Below, piece after piece: positions 60,555-64,000 of a stretch of 64,000 bases of DNA. Below the pieces are notes generated by a model, which had not been told where the DNA came from, did no database searches, and worked only from the letters and a program-made list of their open reading frames with translations. The stretch covers positions 248,001 through 312,000 of the forward strand of contig CALRMX020000004.1 of assembly GCA_943369355.1 (NCBI GenBank), read 5' to 3'. The stretch's first letter is position 1. Each line of letters starts with the position of its first letter. The DNA is from UBA7662 sp943369355 (GTDB lineage Bacteria > Bacteroidota > Bacteroidia > UBA7662). The translations under genes and the position numbers were made by a program.

Positions 60555-61150
60555 GACAAAAGTTGGGTGAATGAACTTACCTTTTTGCGCGACCTTGGGG
60601 TAAGCTCCCGGGTGCGGAAAGGCTCGTCGAGTTTTTCGGGAGCTTCTAAATAACCCAACGCAATAAAACAAACGTCCTCCATGTAGTCGGGCAAATCGAG
60701 CAATGCGCGCGTTTCTTCACGTTTGTAGCCTCCTATTTCGTGGCCGTAAATATTTTGGTTGGCAGCCTCGAGCAGCAACAGCAGGTTGGCAGCGCCGGTG
60801 TCGTGCATGGCGTGGCGATTGGGTTGGTCGAGCGACTTAAAGCGTGTGTCGGTGAGGCTTAAGATGAGTACGGCAGCGTCTTTGGCCCAGAGCGCATTGC
60901 CGGTTTGCAGGCAGTCGAGCAGGGCCTCAAAGGTTTCGGTGCCTTTAACAGCATATACATAGCGCCAAGGCTGTTCATTCATGCTGCTGGGTGCCCAGCT
61001 AGCTGCTTCAAATAAAGTATCGAGCACCTCTTGGCTGATAGGCGTGGCAGCAAATGCACGGGCGCTCCAACGTTTGCGGATGAGCTCATGCACAGAGCCT
61101 TCGGTGCGTGCTTCTTTTTGGGCGATACTTTCGAATCGTGTTTCAGTCAT
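60551..61150 (-). CDS. Nitroreductase family protein
   Basis: A 199-residue FMN-dependent oxidoreductase. The opening 'ELIRKRWSARAFAATPISQEVLDTLFEAASWAPSSMNEQPW' is typical, with Arg residues for FMN phosphate and the SxNxQPW motif. It reduces nitro, quinone or related groups with NAD(P)H. It is translated together with the GNAT gene (ATGA). It belongs to a different subfamily from the remnant at 13026. ATG 61150 (MTETRFESIAQ) is chosen over the longer frame to 61186. Confidence 0.9.
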   Translation of the reverse strand: MTETRFESIAQKEARTEGSVHELIRKRWSARAFAATPISQEVLDTLFEAASWAPSSMNEQPWRYVYAVKGTETFEALLDCLQTGNALWAKDAAVLILSLTDTRFKSLDQPNRHAMHDTGAANLLLLLEAANQNIYGHEIGGYKREETRALLDLPDYMEDVCFIALGYLEAPEKLDEPFRTRELTPRSRKKVSSFTQLLS

Positions 61151-61285
61151 ACTTCCTCCGGGCTTACTAACCCACGAAATAGGCAAACGGTTCAGTACGT
61201 CGGTCGAAAATGCCGAAGAAAGCCGAAAACAGCCTTAATTTCAGCAATTAACGCATCCAAAAACAACGATCTGCTTCTGGTCAGG

Positions 61286-61313
61286 GCAAAAAAAAGACCC
61301 CCGAAGGAGTCTT
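61286..61313 (-). terminator. Rho-independent terminator after the first TonB gene
   Basis: On the minus strand AAGACTCC-TTCG-GGGGTCTT is a 7- to 8-bp stem followed by a run of T. It lies 20 bp past the stop of the TonB gene at 61334-61996. Confidence 0.85.
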
Positions 61314-61333
61314 GCTTATTTTGATATGTTGAA

Positions 61334-61996
61334 TTAACGTAGGGTAAAGCGGAAAGGCAGGTTGTACTGCACACGAACGGGGAGACCGCGCTGCTTACCT
61401 GGCTTCCAAGGAGGCATCGATTTCACCACGCGGATGGCTTCTTCGTCGCAACCGCCACCGATACCACGGAGCACCTGCACATTGTTGATGTTTCCTTTCT
61501 CGTCGACTACGAAAGTTACCACAACTATACCCTGCAAGCCGTTTTCACGAGCCATAGGTGGGTATTTGGTGTTTTTACCCATAAACTCAAGCAACGCTTG
61601 GTCTCCACCAGGGAACGAAGGCATTTCTTCTACGATGGTGAAAATTTCGGGTTCGGCCGGACCTTCTTCAGGTTCGATTACCGGAATATCGATTTTAGTG
61701 TCTTGCGTCACCTCGGTCGATTGCACCTCGTCTTCTTCGATTACTTCATCGTCGGCTACTACTTCCAACACAGGTGGCGGCGGGGGCGGCGGTGGGGTTA
61801 CTTTTTGTTCGGTTTGTGGCACGTCCATCTCCACGGGATCTTCAATGACTAGATCGCCAAGAGATGCGGCCGACTGGTCGTATTGTTTGTAATTGAATGC
61901 ATAAAGCATCAAACCAACCGATACAACCATACCGATCTGGAAAAAAATGCCGCGCTGTTTGTTCAGGTCGGCTCCGGGATTCTTCTTTAGTTCCAT
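61334..61996 (-). CDS. Energy transducer TonB
   Basis: A 220-residue protein with an N-terminal membrane anchor (IFFQIGMVVSVGLMLYAFNY), a proline-rich spacer (QKVTPPPPPPPPVLEVVADDE) and the C-terminal TonB domain (KYPPMARENGLQGIVVVTFVVDEKGN, GGCDEEAIRVVKSMPPWKPG). It passes energy from ExbB/ExbD to outer-membrane receptors such as that at 24563. It is separate from the second TonB (62076) by about 80 bp. ATG 61996 fits the anchor start. Confidence 0.93.
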   Translation of the reverse strand: MELKKNPGADLNKQRGIFFQIGMVVSVGLMLYAFNYKQYDQSAASLGDLVIEDPVEMDVPQTEQKVTPPPPPPPPVLEVVADDEVIEEDEVQSTEVTQDTKIDIPVIEPEEGPAEPEIFTIVEEMPSFPGGDQALLEFMGKNTKYPPMARENGLQGIVVVTFVVDEKGNINNVQVLRGIGGGCDEEAIRVVKSMPPWKPGKQRGLPVRVQYNLPFRFTLR

Positions 61997-62075
61997 ACAA
62001 GATCGTTTGCTTAGCAACGTCTAACGGCCGAAAATAATACATCCGACGTCGTTTTCCTAAGCCTTAATAAAAATA

Positions 62076-62792
62076 TTACTCTGTTTTTAGTACAAATCGT
62101 ACGGGCACATTGTAGCGAACCTTTACCGGTATACCCCGCTGAATGCCAGGCTTCCACTTGGGCATTCCCCGTATGATGCGAACGGCCTCCTCATCACAGC
62201 CTCCGCCAATGCTGCGCAAGACTATTGGGGCACTAATTTTTCCTTGCTCATCAATCACAAACTGAACCACCACCAATCCTTCAATCCGATTTTCGCGGGC
62301 CATTTGCGGGTACTTGATGTTGGTAGATAAATAGCGAAGCAACTCGGCCGTTCCTCCCGGAAATTCAGGCATCTCCTCCACAATAACGAATACTTCTGCT
62401 TCATCGGTATTTTCTTCGCCGGGTAAAGCCGACGATGGTGGACCGAAGGCATTGGCGGGTATGGCAATATCGTTGGCACCTGTAATTTCGGTGCTTGCCA
62501 TCTGGGTTTCTTGCAGAGTTTGATTCAATACCGTGGTGATATTGCCCGATAGTGGTTGGGTGCTTAACTCCACATTAGCTGGCGGCAAAAACGTACGTTG
62601 CTGGGTACGTGGGGTGTTGAGCTCGACTTGCTCAATACGTTCCGACTCAGGGTCGGGGATAAACATTTGGTCTTCGGGGTCTTCGTAGAACTTGACATTA
62701 AATGCCCAAATGGCCAAGCCAAGCGAGATAATCAAGCCTATTTCGAAAAAAACGAAACGCTTTTCATTCAGCTTTTTGAGGTAACCTTTCAT
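62076..62792 (-). CDS. Energy transducer TonB, second copy
   Basis: A 238-residue TonB protein with anchor (RFVFFEIGLIISLGLAIWAF), a spacer without polyproline, and TonB domain (KYPQMARENRIEGLVVVQFVIDEQGK, GGCDEEAVRIIRGMPKWKPG). ATG 62792 overlaps the VanZ stop by 4 bp (ATGA), which fixes the start. The two TonB proteins share their C-terminal domain closely, so they are paralogues by local duplication with diverged spacers. Confidence 0.92.
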   Translation of the reverse strand: MKGYLKKLNEKRFVFFEIGLIISLGLAIWAFNVKFYEDPEDQMFIPDPESERIEQVELNTPRTQQRTFLPPANVELSTQPLSGNITTVLNQTLQETQMASTEITGANDIAIPANAFGPPSSALPGEENTDEAEVFVIVEEMPEFPGGTAELLRYLSTNIKYPQMARENRIEGLVVVQFVIDEQGKISAPIVLRSIGGGCDEEAVRIIRGMPKWKPGIQRGIPVKVRYNVPVRFVLKTE

Positions 62793-63157
62793 GCCGAACG
62801 TTTTTGAAGTATCACCCAACTAAAAAAGGCCCAGCCCAAAATGCAACCAACGGTATTGGCTACATAATCGTAGGGATCGGCACTGCGCGAAGCAAACGCC
62901 AATCCTTGCAGTATTTCGGTAATTCCGCTGAAGAAAAAACCCAAAAGCAAGGCATAAAATCCGCCTTCGTATCGGAGATGGGCAAAAAGCTGCTGCTTGT
63001 AAAAACCCTGCATGCTCAATATCACCAGGATAAAAAACATGAGCGCATGAATAAACTTGTCGCCAGAAAAAAGCGAACTGGTTCCAAAATAGCTGCTGGG
63101 CATACTTACCAAAGCAAATATGACCAGTAGCCACAAGAAGGCTGGGAGGTTGAACAT
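62789..63157 (-). CDS. VanZ family membrane protein
   Basis: A 122-residue protein with four hydrophobic helices and the VanZ pattern 'PAFLWLLVIFALVSMPSSYF...GDKFIHALMFFILVILSM...GFFFSGITEILQGLAFASRSADPYDYVANTVGCILGW'. Family members are linked to glycopeptide tolerance (teicoplanin) or lipid handling, but in Bacteroidota the role is unknown. The frame is open to 63241, which would overlap gcvH by 29 bp; ATG 63157 is a compact alternative start. It is placed between gcvH and tonB as in many Bacteroidota. Confidence 0.82.
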   Translation of the reverse strand: MFNLPAFLWLLVIFALVSMPSSYFGTSSLFSGDKFIHALMFFILVILSMQGFYKQQLFAHLRYEGGFYALLLGFFFSGITEILQGLAFASRSADPYDYVANTVGCILGWAFFSWVILQKRSA

Positions 63158-63212
63158 GAAAAATTTCCACCAACCCTTCCTCGGGTTACGCTTGGCGCGT
63201 CGGTCGGTCGAA

Positions 63213-63593
63213 TTAGTGACCTGTAAGTTGCTGGTAAGCATCGGCGGTGAGCAATTGGTCTACTTCAGCAGGATTGCTGATTTTTACCTTGATCATCCAG
63301 CCACTTCCGTAAGGATCGGAGTTTACCGCTTCGGGCGCATTGTCGAGACCGGCATTCTTCTCGATGACTTCGCCACTCAACGGCATAAACAAGTCCGAAA
63401 CGGTTTTTACGGCTTCTACAGTACCAAATACTTCGTCGCGGGCAACGGTTTGACCTACGGTTTCGATTTCTACAAAAACGATGTCGCCAAGTTCGCCCTG
63501 TGCAAAGTCGGTGATACCCACCGTGGCTACATCGCCTTCAATTAAAACCCACTCGTGTTCTTTGGTGTACTTAAGATTAGCTGGAACGTTCAT
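63213..63593 (-). CDS. gcvH: Glycine cleavage system H protein
   Basis: A 126-residue lipoyl carrier of the glycine cleavage system, shuttling the methylamine group between P, T and L proteins. The sequence has the classical landmarks: KYTKEHEWV, ITDFAQGELGDIVFVE, and the lipoylated lysine in FGTVEAVKTVSDLFMPLSGEV. The final DPYGSGWMIKVKISNPAEVDQLLTADAYQQL is typical. A -7 box TATTTTTG lies 18 bp upstream of its start (63611-63618). Confidence 0.97.
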   Translation of the reverse strand: MNVPANLKYTKEHEWVLIEGDVATVGITDFAQGELGDIVFVEIETVGQTVARDEVFGTVEAVKTVSDLFMPLSGEVIEKNAGLDNAPEAVNSDPYGSGWMIKVKISNPAEVDQLLTADAYQQLTGH

Positions 63594-63610
63594 AACTGCT
63601 GTTTTTTTCT

Positions 63611-63618
63611 CAAAAATA
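63611..63618 (-). promoter_or_regulatory. Predicted -7 element for gcvH
   Basis: TATTTTTG on the minus strand matches the Bacteroidota TAnnTTTG consensus and lies 17 bp before the gcvH ATG, giving a short leader. The -33 box is not clear. Confidence 0.4.
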
Positions 63619-63640
63619 CAGCTTTATTTGACCCTTGCAC

Positions 63641-64000
63641 TTAGTTGGCTATGGTAAATCGAATACTTAAGCCCCCACTGGTTTGCGCGGTAGGAAATGC
63701 GGTTGAAATGAAGGGTTCGTTGAGTACGTAATCGTAAAATAACCGAATGTTTACCCGGTCGTTCAGCACATAGTCGATGCTTGGCTTGAGCGATACGTTA
63801 CGCCCACCTCCCGAGGGCTGAGGCTCGGCTCCATCCAAATCGCGGAGAATATTGTAGTTGTCGCGGATATTCACATCAAGACGGGCGTTGAGGTCGTTGG
63901 CGGTTTTGCTGGCTTTACCGTTGAACAAAAACGGTAACATATCGCTGGTGAAGCGGTAGCCGAGGCCAATCGTAAATTCGTTCGAACGCATTTCGTTCAA
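63641..64000 (-). CDS. sprA: SprA, C-terminal fragment (T9SS translocon), cut by the window end
   Basis: The last 119 codons of a much larger gene. The sequence (NEMRSNEFTIGLGYRFTSDMLPF; SLKPSIDYVLNDRVNIRLFYDYVLNEPFISTAFPTAQTSGGLSIRF) is the closing beta-barrel strands of SprA, the giant outer-membrane channel of type IX secretion (about 2,400 residues in full). The order sprA-gcvH-VanZ-TonB in this orientation is typical in Bacteroidota and supports the call. It is the export route for the T9SS cargo proteins at 19470 and 44135. Only the C-terminus is visible. Confidence 0.88.
   Translation of the reverse strand: MNEMRSNEFTIGLGYRFTSDMLPFLFNGKASKTANDLNARLDVNIRDNYNILRDLDGAEPQPSGGGRNVSLKPSIDYVLNDRVNIRLFYDYVLNEPFISTAFPTAQTSGGLSIRFTIAN

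Overview
The window comes from the chromosome of a member of the Bacteroidota. The evidence is two secreted proteins with type IX secretion (T9SS) C-terminal sorting domains, the C-terminal end of the T9SS translocon protein SprA at the right edge in its usual neighbourhood (sprA, gcvH, VanZ, TonB), a TonB-dependent receptor paired with a DUF4249 lipoprotein, several N-terminally membranous AraC regulators, and -7 elements of the TAnnTTTG type. The lineage below phylum cannot be fixed by eye; a Saprospira-, Chitinophaga- or Cytophaga-like bacterium fits.

Layout. 0-10.4 kb: metabolic and envelope genes, almost all on the minus strand (serine hydrolase, a PDZ/hydrolase/YCF48-like fusion, AraC and Crp regulators, a family-1 glycosyltransferase, outer-membrane barrels). 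10.4-19.2 kb: an AT-rich accessory island. It holds a toxin-antitoxin pair whose toxin carries a stop codon, an intact toxin-antitoxin pair, a nitroreductase remnant, two internally deleted relatives of one IS1182-like element, and then five single-gene units separated by imperfect palindromes. 19.2-23.7 kb: a large delta-60-repeat T9SS cargo gene between two copies of a 55-bp direct repeat, then a hicB gene followed by a frameshifted hicA. 23.7-28 kb: DUF4249/TonB receptor pair and an Abi_2 (HEPN) gene with a small hairpin RNA candidate next to it. 28-33 kb: quinone oxidoreductase, ECF sigma factor, AraC regulator, serine hydrolase, small barrel. 32.8-41 kb: a tight efflux operon (TolC, adaptor, RND pump, DUF2147, SDR, membrane protein) beside its probable TetR repressor, with the same 16-bp palindrome in front of both. 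41-51 kb: two RES/Xre toxin-antitoxin pairs, T9SS cargo, another serine hydrolase, a pirin, an NhaC-type antiporter. 51-64 kb: core genes (polA, superoxide dismutase, a lemA/TPM operon, GNAT, nitroreductase, two TonB proteins, VanZ, gcvH, sprA end).

The most striking structure is the cassette-like array at about 13.9-19.2 kb. Five genes, all read in the same direction with almost no spare DNA, are separated by 135-175 bp imperfect palindromes. The two ends of each unit are inverse complements of each other over about 14-16 bp, and this end sequence differs from unit to unit. That is the logic of integron cassettes, whose inverse core matches the cassette's own 5' end, but the core here (GTTATGnG or GTTAGCnn) is not the integron consensus GTTRRRY and no integrase lies in the window. 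The cargo includes a pentapeptide-repeat/TIR protein, a protein with an HEPN-like RNxxxH motif and two membrane-anchored proteins, which suggests anti-phage or stress functions. The second candidate is the Abi_2 gene with its small divergent RNA. A recurring theme is toxin decay: two toxin-antitoxin loci keep an intact antitoxin while the toxin gene is broken by a single lesion.
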